Below, in pieces: positions 1 to 16,310 of a DNA stretch of 64,000 bases (positions are counted from its first letter, which is position 1; every line of letters starts with the position of its first letter). The notes under the pieces are model-generated. The model saw nothing but the letters and a program-made list of their open reading frames with translations. It was not told the DNA's origin and searched no databases. This DNA is from Pempheris klunzingeri (taxonomy: Eukaryota > Chordata > Actinopteri > Acropomatiformes > Pempheridae), in NCBI RefSeq assembly GCF_042242105.1, contig NC_092032.1:19997415-20061414 (forward strand), read 5' to 3'. The translations under genes were made by a program, and so were the position numbers.

Positions 1-55
1 CACTCCCATGCTCCAGACAGTATTTGCTGGAAGAGCCATTACATGAATATATAAT

Positions 56-58
<3 letters not shown>

Positions 59-92
<34 letters not shown>
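59..92. repeat. (CA)n microsatellite
   Basis: Uninterrupted AC dinucleotide run of about 34 bases; a second run lies at 208-232. Confidence 0.95.
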
Positions 93-94
<2 letters not shown>

Positions 95-1100
95 CGTCCT
101 ACCTGTGCACAACAGGCACAACTATCGTTGAGCCAAGCCCATTAGTCAGTCAGTCTCTATGGGAGTGAGCAAGTGAGTCAACTCTGCCCCATTTAATTCA
201 TGACGATCACACACACACACACACACACACACTGGAAGAGCAGGTCCTTCTAAACACACACCGTCACACACACACATGTGAACACGCCCGTCCACTCACA
301 GGCAAAACAAATCAGAGAAATAAAGAGCAAAAAAAAGGTAGATCTCCTCCTTTCTTCTTCTTCTTCTTCTCTTTCCTGTGTAGACTTCCTGTCCGCCACA
401 AACAGCCGTATTACAACAACCCCTTCGTGCCCCCACGCCAGCCATGTCGTTGCCCCACTAGTGTTACAGCTGCGTTGCAACACGACTACAGTGCACTTCC
501 TGCTGTGAGAAGGTACAAGTGAACGTGGAAACTGAAGGAGGGAGGCCGACTGGGTGCATCTCAGGGAAAAAGAATCACTTGAAATTCTCAGCGCCGGCGA
601 TGACGCTTCTTTAAAAACCCGCCAAAACGTTCAGCTCCTTAAATCAGTTCAGTTTCTGATTCTGAGGCAAAGTTGGAAGTTTCAGGAACTGTGGCGACAT
701 GTTTTGTTCAGAGGATGTAGGAGAACGTAACATAAGCCTGCAGTGGTGTTACATCACTACATCACCCAGGAGACTCCAGCGCTTCAACAACAACAACAAA
801 GCATCAGATGAAAAGTTCGTTAATCATCAGCTAAATCTGCTCATAGTGTCATTTTCAGAGGCAAACAGCAGCCGGTGAACACAGCGGAGCATTTAGCAGC
901 TATGAGCCGGATGTTTCCCGCAGGAGGAGGTGGAGACCAAAAACGGAGACACAAACACGACGCCACGTGACGGTTTGTGTTTCTCCAGAACTACTGGATG
1001 TGTAAAGAAACAACTGTTTGCCAACAAGTTCACCATATAATCCGATAAAGGGATGATCCGCCCCCCAAGTGGCCAAATAAACCAGGTCTGTCAGGTTTAA

Positions 1101-1102
<2 letters not shown>

Positions 1103-1146
<44 letters not shown>
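1103..1146. repeat. (TG)n microsatellite
   Basis: Uninterrupted GT dinucleotide run of 44 bases. It produces artefactual open frames of alternating Cys/Val or Thr/His. Confidence 0.95.
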
Positions 1147-1147
<1 letters not shown>

Positions 1148-2318
1148 ACAGCTCCATTGACATTCCTCTATGTTGGAGGCAGGAGGTCGAAAGCGGGTAA
1201 AGCACCATTCCTGAGCTGCCGATGTGTGAAAAACATACAAGTCTGTAAGCGTTTGTTTGGCTACAGACAAGAATCGGAAGTTGAACAAACTAAAAACAGC
1301 CAACAAACAACTCAACAAGATGCTTCAGCTTCTGCACGCAGCACCAATGACTGGAAAACTGCCTCAAAACCCCAAAGATATTCAGTTCTCTATGATAGAA
1401 ACCAGAGAAAAGCACTGAAGGAGCTGAAAACAGATCTGTTTTTGTCATACAAACAATAATGTAATAAAGTTTAAGTCAGTAGAAACATCGATAATAACTG
1501 AAACATCAAAGAAAGAGTCGAAAGGAACCAAATCTGAGTCTGAAATTGCTCATTTGGTGAATAAAGCTCATTTACCAGCTGGTACACTTTAGCCGTGGGT
1601 GGCTAATTACCCAGGGGCCCCTGAGTCAGAGCCTCAGTCAGTAACAGAGCGGCAAAAGTCCCAAAACATTCACTTTGACGACAACTCAAGGAAGAAACCA
1701 TCACGATGCATCTTCACCTGCAGCACAGCAGAGGGCCCGAGTACTACAACTCTGTGGAGAGAAACCCAAAAAGAAAGAGTCGTCTAAAGGCCCCGACGCA
1801 CCAAAGAACCGGCACAGACGAAGGCCGGCGGCTGCGTCGCCTTACATTGCGCGTGTCTGGACCGAAACGTTGCACTTGAACACACCACAGAGTAAAACCG
1901 ACAGTCGTCTCCTGTTCTGAGGGGAAACACCTCCCCGCAGGTTGTACTGTACTCATCATCGAAAAGGAAAAGCAGCAGACCTAAAAACAAGGCAGCATTT
2001 GATGAGCAGTTTCACGCCGCTGGTGCTCAAACACAGTTTCTCTTCTTGTGCCGCTCGGCTGCAAGAGACACCGATGAGCCTGAGTTTGTCTGGTGTCTGT
2101 CAGGACCTGAAGGGGCCCTGACGTATATGTGACTTTAGTTATTGTGCTGGCAGGGAGGAGGAGGGGAGGGGGGACCTTTCTGCATCTGAGCCCGGGGCCC
2201 AGTTGTCTCTTAATCCGGCCGTGACCTGAGCCCAAAACTAATGCAGAAAATCTTCAGGAAGGTCATGATGCTTCCCGTCCCACAATGCAGCGGCTGTTCG
2301 GAGATGTGGCGGGTGGGT

Positions 2319-2339
2319 GGGGGGGGGGGGGGGGGGGGG
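2319..2339 (+). repeat. Long G homopolymer tract
   Basis: A run of about 21 G follows short GGGTGGGT-type runs from 2308. The G-runs with single T spacers could form a G-quadruplex on the plus strand. It may also be a slippage-prone or mis-sized assembly tract. Confidence 0.85.
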
Positions 2340-2976
2340 TGAGATGAGGTGGAAGCAAGTAGAAACAGACTCTGAGTACAAAGGGGGAAACATTTAAGTG
2401 AGAGGAAAAGCAAACAGATAAGCTGCTACAGGCGGGGAGATTATAATTCGATAAATATGCACCATACAAGTGGCACTAAACACTGCTGTCTTAATAGGGG
2501 GGTTATACTGCTGATGGGGGGGGTGATAAACTGTGTGATGGTCTCGCTGATTTGGAGGAAGTGGTTTTGTTGAACTGCAGTGTGTGGAGTAGTGATAAAA
2601 AGGAAGAAGCGAGCTGTGACAGGCAGCAGAGTGACACAGTTCAGGTCAGACCCGTTTGGATGCTCCTCCGGGCCAAAGCTTTGGCTCCGTGGATCCACAC
2701 ATTTCATCCCCCCTCCCTCCCTCCCTCTCTCTCTCTGCAACACATGGCTCCCCTCTGGCCACCAGGATACCAGGATGCTGCACCCGACCACTGCAGAGGA
2801 CGGATGCCTTCACATGCCAAAAGACACCCACTAACAACACCGCGTCCGTCACCGCATCCTCAAATTACGCGCAAACTTTACGCGTAATTGCAAAACACCA
2901 CACCAATTACGCGTTTACGCACCTGCGCTGCCACAACACGAGCAAACTTTACCAAACACTGACCGGGTTTAACCCC

Positions 2977-2979
<3 letters not shown>

Positions 2980-3020
<41 letters not shown>
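2980..3020. repeat. (CA)n microsatellite
   Basis: CA dinucleotide run of about 41 bases. Confidence 0.95.
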
Positions 3021-3021
<1 letters not shown>

Positions 3022-5528
3022 CCAGTACTGCGGGCTGAGCCGCGCTGCTAAACAGCCAAATGAAGAACAATGTTCTCACCTCCTGATGTGAACTGAAGCG
3101 ACAGCAGCTGCTGGTTTGAACGTGGTGCCTGTGCGCGGAGACTGTGAGCGAGTCCAGCAGGCTGGAGACCAGAGCCACGAGAACTAACTACAGCACTTCC
3201 TGTGGCTTTGCTTTCAAAGTAAAATCCACCTTTCCCAAGAATTTACCCGTTGAGCTCCTCCACTCTGGTCATGAGGGGGAGGCAGGGCCGGCTCAAGACC
3301 TTCGGGGGCCTGAAGGAGGTTTGGGGGGCTTCGTTCCCACCGCAGAACAGATATTAGTTTAAACAGTCAGATACAAATACAAACTGCAGACTACAGCACT
3401 GAATCACTTTGTTGCACGTTTTTTTATGTTTTGCTCTCATTTGTGCTTCACATAAAAACATGAAGAGGACTTTTAAATACAATAAAAGCAGAAACAAAAT
3501 AAAAAAAAAGGGCATAAAATTACAAGAATAAAAAGTTAAACTGCAGCACAAGAAATGAATAAAGTGAAAAGCAGCAGCAAACAGAAAGGTCTTCAGCGAG
3601 GATGTAAAGGAAAGTTTCAACAGAGCAGAAAGAACTGAGTGTCTTCATGTGTGAGGCGTCCGAATGTGGAAAGGAGATATGACTCAACCAAACTGCCGGG
3701 AGGCTTAATGCTGCTGTTCTTCCTACGGTGACTTGATGTTCAGGCCAACTCAACATCTGTCTGATTGACTGATTGATCGTTGGATTTGAGGACAGCAGAC
3801 TGGACTGTGAACGCATTTGTTTATATTTTGGTATATTTGCACCACACTGATAATCTGGTATTCTTATATTTGATCCGATTGGTTGATTGACAGATGGTTC
3901 ATCCAATCACGTGCCAGGTGTGTTTTTTGTTAATGTGCTTCCTCACAAAGAGTGTTTGCAGCTTCCTGGTCCGAACAGTGAAGCTGAAGTCTGATTGGAT
4001 GGAAGTCAATGAGAAAATGACTTGATTTATTAGCTCCCGTGTGTTTTTATTTTATACAAGCCAGTTCTGTATGTGCACAATATCGTTACAGTTAGTCTTT
4101 ATTGTAATTTCACTGAACTAAAATGTCTTTCACACCTAGTTGCAGTTTTAGTTAACTAGAATAACCTCGATGCCAACTGCAAAATAACATGAAGATGCTT
4201 CATCAACATGTTTATTTTGAAGGGCAGAGCTCCTCACTTCCGGTTGCACTTTGCTTTCTGTCTCTCACTTTGTGCAGCAGAGGACAACCTGAGGTTTCCT
4301 CTGCTAAACCACGCCTGAAAGCCTGAGAGCTTCTTCACGCCAGAGAAGTTCACTGGTACCATGTGTGCAAAGAGACAAGGACATGAGAGGAAACTCTTTC
4401 AGCCTCCGTGGGGAAATCATGATGATTTATAAATACATTTGACGGAAATGTATTGAAAAAGGAGATAAATCCTCCACACCAGAATCTAAAAGTCAAAACA
4501 AAGACAGAAAACCAAAATCACTCCTGTCAAATATAAACTGAATCAATGCTTATATTCACTTTGCTCAGCCTTGTGTGTGTTTCTGTGGAGAAACCAGAGG
4601 CTAATTAACGTGTGTGTTCACATACAAAACGTGTCTCTGCTTCTGATTTAACATCATAATAACCTCACAAATCATTGATGTAACTACGGAGCGACGCCGA
4701 GTGAATTCCTGAAGCAGAAACTTCGGCCTCGTGGTCTTGAGGTGACTCGAAGGAGGACGGAGGAGCGTCTCTTCACTTCAGCTGTGCAGTTTGGATATCA
4801 GGCCTCTATCCAGCCCCGTGCTGCTGCTGCTGCTGGTGGAGATGGGAGCCTCCAGCTGGTACCTGAAGTCTTGCTGGAGATCCCTCACACATCTTCATCC
4901 CTCCCTGAACACATCCAGGGGAGAAGGAGGGAGTGGGACTCTGCTTTAGCTAAACTGAGACCATGTTTTCTTGATCTCCGTGGTGTTTTCATGCTGCTGC
5001 ACAGCTCCCGATGTTTAAATCTTCACATTTAACTTCAGTAACCAAACACTACATGCTGCGGAGGTCTTCTTCAAGCCGGGCTGCTTGGTAACGATTCTAA
5101 ATGTTTTTGCATGTGCAAACATTTTGATATCTTAGACACAGATAAACACACAGCCGTGTCTTTCTCTGCAGAGCTGCAGTCAGCTGCACCACACAATCAA
5201 TGTGTCAGGAGGTCAGTGTTTATGTGGGAGAGGAGAGGAGAGGGGAGGGGAGGGAGGGAGGGAGGGAGGGAGGAGAGAGCAGACAGAGAGGCAGGAAGAC
5301 AGAGCATGGATTCAGAGTTACTCCAGTATCCTGTGTTTCATGAACCTGATCCTGCAGCGTCGTCTGATCCCTGAATTCTCACGTGTAAACACCAACTGTA
5401 GTAAAACTGCTTTTAGTTGTCGTGCTGCACACACTGGGGACTTTACTGCTCAAAACCAGACTCTGACTGTGATCTTGTGAAATTACTTCTGTTTGTATCC
5501 ATTCTGTTATCTGTCCAATGATTCCTCC

Positions 5529-5561
5529 AGACAGACAGACAGACAGGCAGGTAGATAGACA

Positions 5562-5602
<41 letters not shown>
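5529..5602. repeat. (GACA)n/(GGCA)n tetranucleotide repeat
   Basis: ACAG units grade into a long run of AGGC units, with one GTAGATAG interruption. The minus-strand open frame it creates (Leu-Pro-Ala-Cys repeats) is not a gene. Confidence 0.9.
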
Positions 5603-5709
5603 CAGCCTCCTCCGTGATATACAGCTGCTGTTACCACTGTAGAGGCAGTTAAACCTCTCTGCTATCTCATATTCAAACACTCTCTCCCTCTCTCTAATTC
5701 TAATAACCT

Positions 5710-5711
<2 letters not shown>

Positions 5712-5774
<63 letters not shown>

Positions 5775-5850
5775 CAAACCCCTGAAGGCATCTGTCTGCA
5801 TGAACACACTGCGCAAACACTGACACACATTATGTTTATGCTCATGACCT

Positions 5851-5938
<88 letters not shown>
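5712..5938. repeat. Two long (CA)n tracts
   Basis: CA runs occupy 5712-5773 (62 bases) and 5853-5938 (86 bases). They are separated by about 80 bases of unique sequence, and both are preceded by the same short 'acctccc' string, suggesting a local duplication. Confidence 0.95.
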
Positions 5939-5940
<2 letters not shown>

Positions 5941-6269
5941 GAGCAGGAACAAAGGTATCAAAGTGAATTAAGCAACATTAAAGGAGCAGTACGTCTCATT
6001 CCTCCTGCTCAGATGATAAAGGATAATCACCAGAAGCCCGTAGTGTTTCCACAGCTTCATGATTATTGGACCAGCCGCTAACATTTCTGTCGCTCTAATC
6101 AAATCTACTGATCGCCGTCACCTCATCAGCCTCTCAGCCTGATAACAGAATGCAAACGCAGTTTTACCACCACAGATACGTTGTCGTCTCTTCTGGTGCT
6201 GAAACATCACAAAGTACATTCACAATCTACAGGACATGTATATCCTTTATGCTACGTTTTATCTGACAG

Positions 6270-6500
6270 CTTCAGTTTTTCTGATGATACTTCAACTATC
6301 ATTACATCACAACTATTATTATGGTAACACCACTGAAATGTTTTTAAAATATTCTATTTCTTGTATTTGTACTCAGGTAATTGATCTGAATACTTCTTCC
6401 ACTGCTGAAATTTAAGGTAGTTCACTTGAGTATTTCCATTTTCTGCGTCTTTCTACTTTTCCTCGACTACATCGCAGAGTAAAAATTGTCTGACAGCTTT
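6270..6500. mobile_element. Degraded teleost dispersed repeat ('tacttgagtatttcc' type)
   Basis: The wording here (ttgagtatttcc, cttttcctcgactacat) recurs around 7310-7470, 19330-19690, 24130-24215, 25160-25560, 30780-30890, 39180-39770 and 49185-49570. The best-preserved ends read like 'ccaccactg' / 'gtggaagaagtactc'. That resembles the hAT-like non-autonomous elements common in teleosts. No transposase is visible. The superfamily assignment is from memory of such elements, not from a search. Confidence 0.5.
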
Positions 6501-7499
6501 AGTTACTTTACAGGTGACAGTTCTTCATCCCCTTCACGTCCACTGAAAACCACAAACCTCCAAATGTGCTGATTGTGAATTTCTTCAGATAAATAAACTG
6601 TCCCAAGCTCTCTTGGATCGGCAGGAAAATTCATCGTCACAAAGCTGAAAACAGGCTGATCATGAAAAGTCTTAGAGTTTTCTCAGGACAGCTTCAAACA
6701 CACGATGATCTTATAGACCATGATGCATCGCTGTGGATGAAACTAGCAGCTAAACATCAGGAGCAGTAAAATGACTCACACAGAAGAAAGCTGTTGTATT
6801 ATTAACCCAGGGAACAACAGACAGCTGAGGTGTGGTGGTTACCTCTGTTACCTCACAGCAACAAGGTTTTAGGTTTGAATCCGCTGGCCGGCAGGTTGAA
6901 CCTTTCTGTGTGGAGTCTGCATGCTCTCCCTGTGCTTGTTGGCTCTTCTGTCCTGATTACCTGTCTTTGCAGATACCTGGTGGGTCTATAGCTCAAAGCC
7001 TGCAGCACCTTGTTATCAGCATTAGTGCTTATAAAACAAATCATGTTGAATCAGGGATTCGTTTTCATTTATGATTTATGAGTCATTTTTGCCAAACGAA
7101 GTCAGTCAGAAAGAAAGAAAGGAAGCAAAACACCGGAAATGGTGACGTCTGCTGGGAGGAAGCAGCTCCTGCAGGAGCTCCGGGACAGAAGCTGGAACAA
7201 CAGCTCCAACACTGATTTTCTGTGTCTGTGTGTTTTATGTGTTGATCATGTAAATGTGACAAGAAGCAAAACAAAGTTTCATGAACTGATCACATGATTC
7301 GTATGTAAAATCTGCAAAGTAACTTTTAGACAAATAGTGAGGTAAAAAGGAAAATACTACAATAATCTAGTACTGAGTGAAAGTATGAAGTAAAAAAATA
7401 CTGAGATATTCTAGTAAAGTAAAAGTAGTTAAAATGGACTGAAGTGTAGCACTTAAGTAGAATAAAGGGAGTTGGGTTTGGGCTAAGTAGATAGTATTA

Positions 7500-7770
7500 G
7501 TAATAATAAAAATAATACAAATAAAAATAAAAACAATCCTATTATTATAATAATGATAATAAAATAATAATAATAATAATAAAATAATAACAAGGAAATA
7601 ATAATAATAACAATAAAAATATAATTGTTATATTAATAATTATACTAATAATGTATTGATAAATAAAATAAACATTATATATAAAATAAAATATTGTTTC
7701 ATTTATTTTATTGCTTTATAATATAATAATATATTATTTTATATAAAATAATAATCAGAATATTTTATAT
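7500..7770. repeat. AT-rich (AAT)n-like low-complexity block
   Basis: About 270 bases made almost only of A and T, with many imperfect AAT/ATA units. It lies about 190 bases upstream of the mynn promoter region. Confidence 0.85.
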
Positions 7771-7929
7771 TTTTTCTGTTGGGGAAGCTTCAAAAAGCCA
7801 AAGTAGAATCTTAAAAACAGACAAAAAGAATAAAATCAGTGGATCAATTCAAAGGAAATCCTGTTTATCTGCGATAGTAACCTACCGAACTGCCGTGCGT
7901 TGTCCAAACTCGGCGGTGTTCATCTTGAC

Positions 7930-8016
7930 TCAACCGAGTGTCTTTGCCGGACGACGACTTCTCGCGAGAACTCCCGACGTCACGGGATGATGGCTGGAGA
8001 TCGCGGATATTAGAAG
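7930..8016 (+). promoter_or_regulatory. mynn: Probable mynn promoter and non-coding first exon
   Basis: The ten-base palindrome TCTCGCGAGA (7960-7969) is the known CGCG-element recognised by BANP at CpG-island promoters. A CRE-like GACGTCAC follows at 7976-7983. The sequence changes here from AT-rich to CpG-rich. A consensus donor (AAG|GTACTT) ends a possible first exon at 8016. A tiny open frame starting at the ATGATG at 7987 ends in TAG just before that donor, so it would be an upstream ORF. Transcription start is inferred, not shown. Confidence 0.55.
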
Positions 8017-8580
8017 GTACTTTTCTGCTTTTATTTACTTTGCGCTTGATTAAAATGCCGCATTCACGCCAACAAGTTGTTATAACTGACGACGCGCTTG
8101 CACCGCGGGTCGCCGGAGGAAGCGTCTTAAACATTTCTGTGCCAACTTACGCCGACACCGCCGGCACAAACCGTCAAACCTTCGAAATAAGAGCACAATG
8201 TTTTCCGCGCCTTTCACCACTACATAAACAGCTAGCTTTAGCATCACACATTATCCACTCCGCGCACACACCTGAGGACTATTTTCCCTCCTGGTGTGGC
8301 TTGTGCGGTGCAGTAAGTACTCATACGTCTACGGGAAGCGACAAACAACCAGCAGGAGTCATTTAAACCGATCTACGACGCCGCTGTTAGCATTAGCATG
8401 ACGGTCAGGCCTACTCAGGAAGCAGGCGGGAGCTTTTATTTTCCAAAACTGCTTCTCCGTCTCACCTGTCAAGGCTGCTGATTCAGAGAATAAAATGTGG
8501 ATAAATGCTCGTGTAGGTGCTAAAAGATTATTTAGACTGTCATGGATTGTCTCTTTTTCACCCACAACTATCCCCAACAG

Positions 8581-8626
8581 AGAAACCTACAGCCCAAGTT
8601 AAAGAGGAGCAGGAGCACCACTGAGA
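8581..8626 (+). other. mynn: Candidate mynn 5' UTR exon
   Basis: CCCCAACAG acceptor at 8572-8580 and AGA|GTAAGT donor after 8626 bracket 46 bases. It lies between the CpG-rich promoter and the first coding exon at 10873. No coding similarity is seen. A further 23-base interval with perfect splice borders follows at 8748-8770. Confidence 0.4.
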
Positions 8627-8770
8627 GTAAGTTAGGACTTTTATTCTAAATGTTTACAGCTCCAGCTAAACTGCCCTTTCTCTGCTCTGAGGCCGTTTTT
8701 TAAATATAATTTGAATGTAATTTAAATATTCTGTTTGTGTTTTCCAGCTCTGACATTGGTTTCCCCACAG

Positions 8771-10860
8771 GTAAGTGGAGTAATATTTACTTAAAGTACA
8801 AATATGCACAAAAATAGCAGCCAAAATGTACAAGAAAAGAAGGAAGCTGATGAAGAGGGTTTTTTTTAAAATAGAAAAACAAAAAGAATTGGAGTCCAAT
8901 CAGATTAAATGCCTAAAAAAAACCACTACTACTTAATGGGCCTGCAAATGTCTTGAGTTTATTGATCATGTTGCAACAGAGTAGGATCAAACGCTGTGGT
9001 CCGTTCTAGGTTTGTAATCTTTAGCAAAGAACAGGACCAAAACCATGCATGTTGATCAGCATCAGTGTAAATGTGCCAGTGTTTGGACGTGGCCTGATAT
9101 TAAAACAACAACAACAACAACAACACACCAAACAGCATGTAGAATTAGAGCCGAGAAAGGAAAACAGGGATCAAGCTGTAATCAATTCACAGGCTGTTTG
9201 TACGTCTGCTTGTTTAACTCAGTGTATAAAATACTCTTAAATAAACTGTTTTAAGCCTCGAAGGAGAAATCTGGTGATCTTCTATATTTTTCATGCCGTC
9301 AAGCCTGATATTTCATATTAAAAACACACCAGCAAGCCACATTATTACGTGAAATGTCCATTAATCCGCCACTGAAAACGCTTCTGTTTGAGTAATGTTT
9401 GCTAAATACAGTCACCAGCTGTTTCAGGAAACTACTGAGCCTTTTTTTTTAATATTAAAAACACTGTTTTTAAAGATTAACGTCTTTAATTAAAGCAGAC
9501 ACGGAAGTGAAGTCAAAGTATTAAGAGAGAATAACACCGTGTTGGTTTTGTTAACGACAATAAATGAACTTTGCCGTCTTCATCGTCTATATTTGAATAT
9601 AGCTTTGAGAAATATGTTTTATAGTCGGGGACATTTGGATTTGAGTGTTTTCACAAAGTCTTAAAGGTTTGGAAAGTGCTTCATTCTAACTTTTATGTTC
9701 TCAATGTTGAATATGCTTGAATTCATACATACTGCTTGGAAAAAGCATGATTTCTCTACATAATCTGGTGTTTGAGATGCACAATCACTCAAAGTCTTTG
9801 CTGTTCGTAATGAAATGACACATCGTGTGACGGCATACGTTGATCTCTGTGCATAAAGTTCACAGTTGCATTTATAGTAACAATTCAGATGTGATGATAA
9901 AAGCTCTGAGAGTCGCTGTAGGAACCCTGAATTAATCAAAATGTAACTCTCTGGTGTTAGAAATGTCAAAGAAATTCTCAGTTTGGTGGGATTTTCTTAG
10001 TGAGCCGCCTTTCGCCATGTAAGAGCAGCAGGAGCACATGGAGTCAAACAGACTCAATGTATTTAAAGAAATATATAAGCTAAACAATAAATATTTAATA
10101 TTTCTAAACTGGGCCCAGTCCATCCACATGCTGTCCTGCAGGCTCGCCGGCTAACCTCCCATCTCCGCTCCTTTAGACTTTCCAAATGTCACCGGACTGA
10201 ACGGATCTAATTCTGATGGTCAGACGAGTCATTAAATGGAGGTCGTGACGCCCAGAAAATGTATCTGCTCATTCACAGACGTCTCTTCACAGCGTAGTTT
10301 GGCCAAATTGGTTTTAAAGCCTGGTGCACTTCCTGGCTGTTTGATGCCAATCATGGATGTATTATAAGAACTGGATGCTGCCTATTCAGTCACATGGTGC
10401 ATACGGCAAAAAAAGTTCCTGGCTTCCCATCGTGCCTTTGGCCCGGCCAGCCAGGCAGGTGATTGGCTCGAACTGTAGCGGCGACGTCATTCACCAAAAA
10501 ATGACTTTTATGGCTCTTTGAAAAGTTTTTAAATCCTCGTGGGACGCATCCTGTCGGCAGTGTTACAGCCGGGTTGTGTCACGGCCTGTTCTTACACACA
10601 CTTTCTTTTTGTGCTCCGTGTTCTTCACTCTCCCTCAATCTAGCACCAGTCTGGTGTTTTATGCCAGTGTCTCGGCATAAAACATGAAAATGATGGATTA
10701 GGAAAGCTTAAAGTGACCCCAGACTTTGTCCAAGCAGTCAGACTTTTGTTCAGCTTATCAGCTGATCAACTGACCAGAAGACGCCGGACGTCTTAATGTG
10801 AATGTAAGCTGAGCTTTACTGATCTGTGGTGTTAATGCTGCGTGTCTCTCCCCCTGTTCA
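8771..10860 (+). other. mynn 5' intron, no gene seen
   Basis: About 2.1 kb between the candidate leader exons and the first coding exon. Open frames are short and without conserved character. The stretch near 10330-10500 carries wording of a dispersed repeat that recurs at 3960-4040, 15400-15500, 54225-54470 and 60500-60640. Confidence 0.5.
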
Positions 10861-10872
10861 GCAGCAGCAGAG

Positions 10873-16310
<5,438 letters not shown>

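Larger units (their letters stand above)
1..7930. other. Left flank without a recognised gene
   Basis: I see no conserved coding exon on either strand in this stretch. Open frames here are short and mostly come from microsatellites, poly-G or low-complexity DNA. It holds several long CA/TG tracts (59-92, 208-232, 1103-1146, 2980-3020, 5712-5773, 5853-5938), a GACA/GGCA tract (5529-5602), a G-run (2319-2339) and an AT-rich trinucleotide-like block (7500-7770). It also holds degraded dispersed repeats, for example the element with 'acttgagtatttcc' wording at 6270-6500. A good splice-donor match on the minus strand at 3079/3078 could belong to a first exon of an upstream gene, but nothing coding supports it. 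Confidence 0.6.

Noticed and set aside
3080-3180. First exon of a minus-strand gene
   Set aside because: The donor is good but there is no coding sequence, no partner exon within the window and no clear promoter, so it is not listed as a feature.
4742-5032. 96-codon frame with an alanine run
   Set aside because: No splice sites, homology or promoter support it; chance frame.
5507-5933. Cys-Val and Leu-Pro-Ala-Cys repeat 'proteins'
   Set aside because: They are translations of CA and GGCA microsatellites. The same applies to the Cys/Val or Thr/His frames at 1103, 24658-25009 and 34276-34565.
1-7930. Telomerase RNA gene (terc), expected because it neighbours MYNN in human
   Set aside because: I looked on both strands for the vertebrate template words (ctaaccctaa / ttagggttag) across the window and found none. 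No H/ACA-type 3' end with a plausible template upstream was seen.
7938-8366. 142-codon open frame over the mynn promoter
   Set aside because: It starts at GTG, crosses a good splice donor at 8016 and looks like no known protein.
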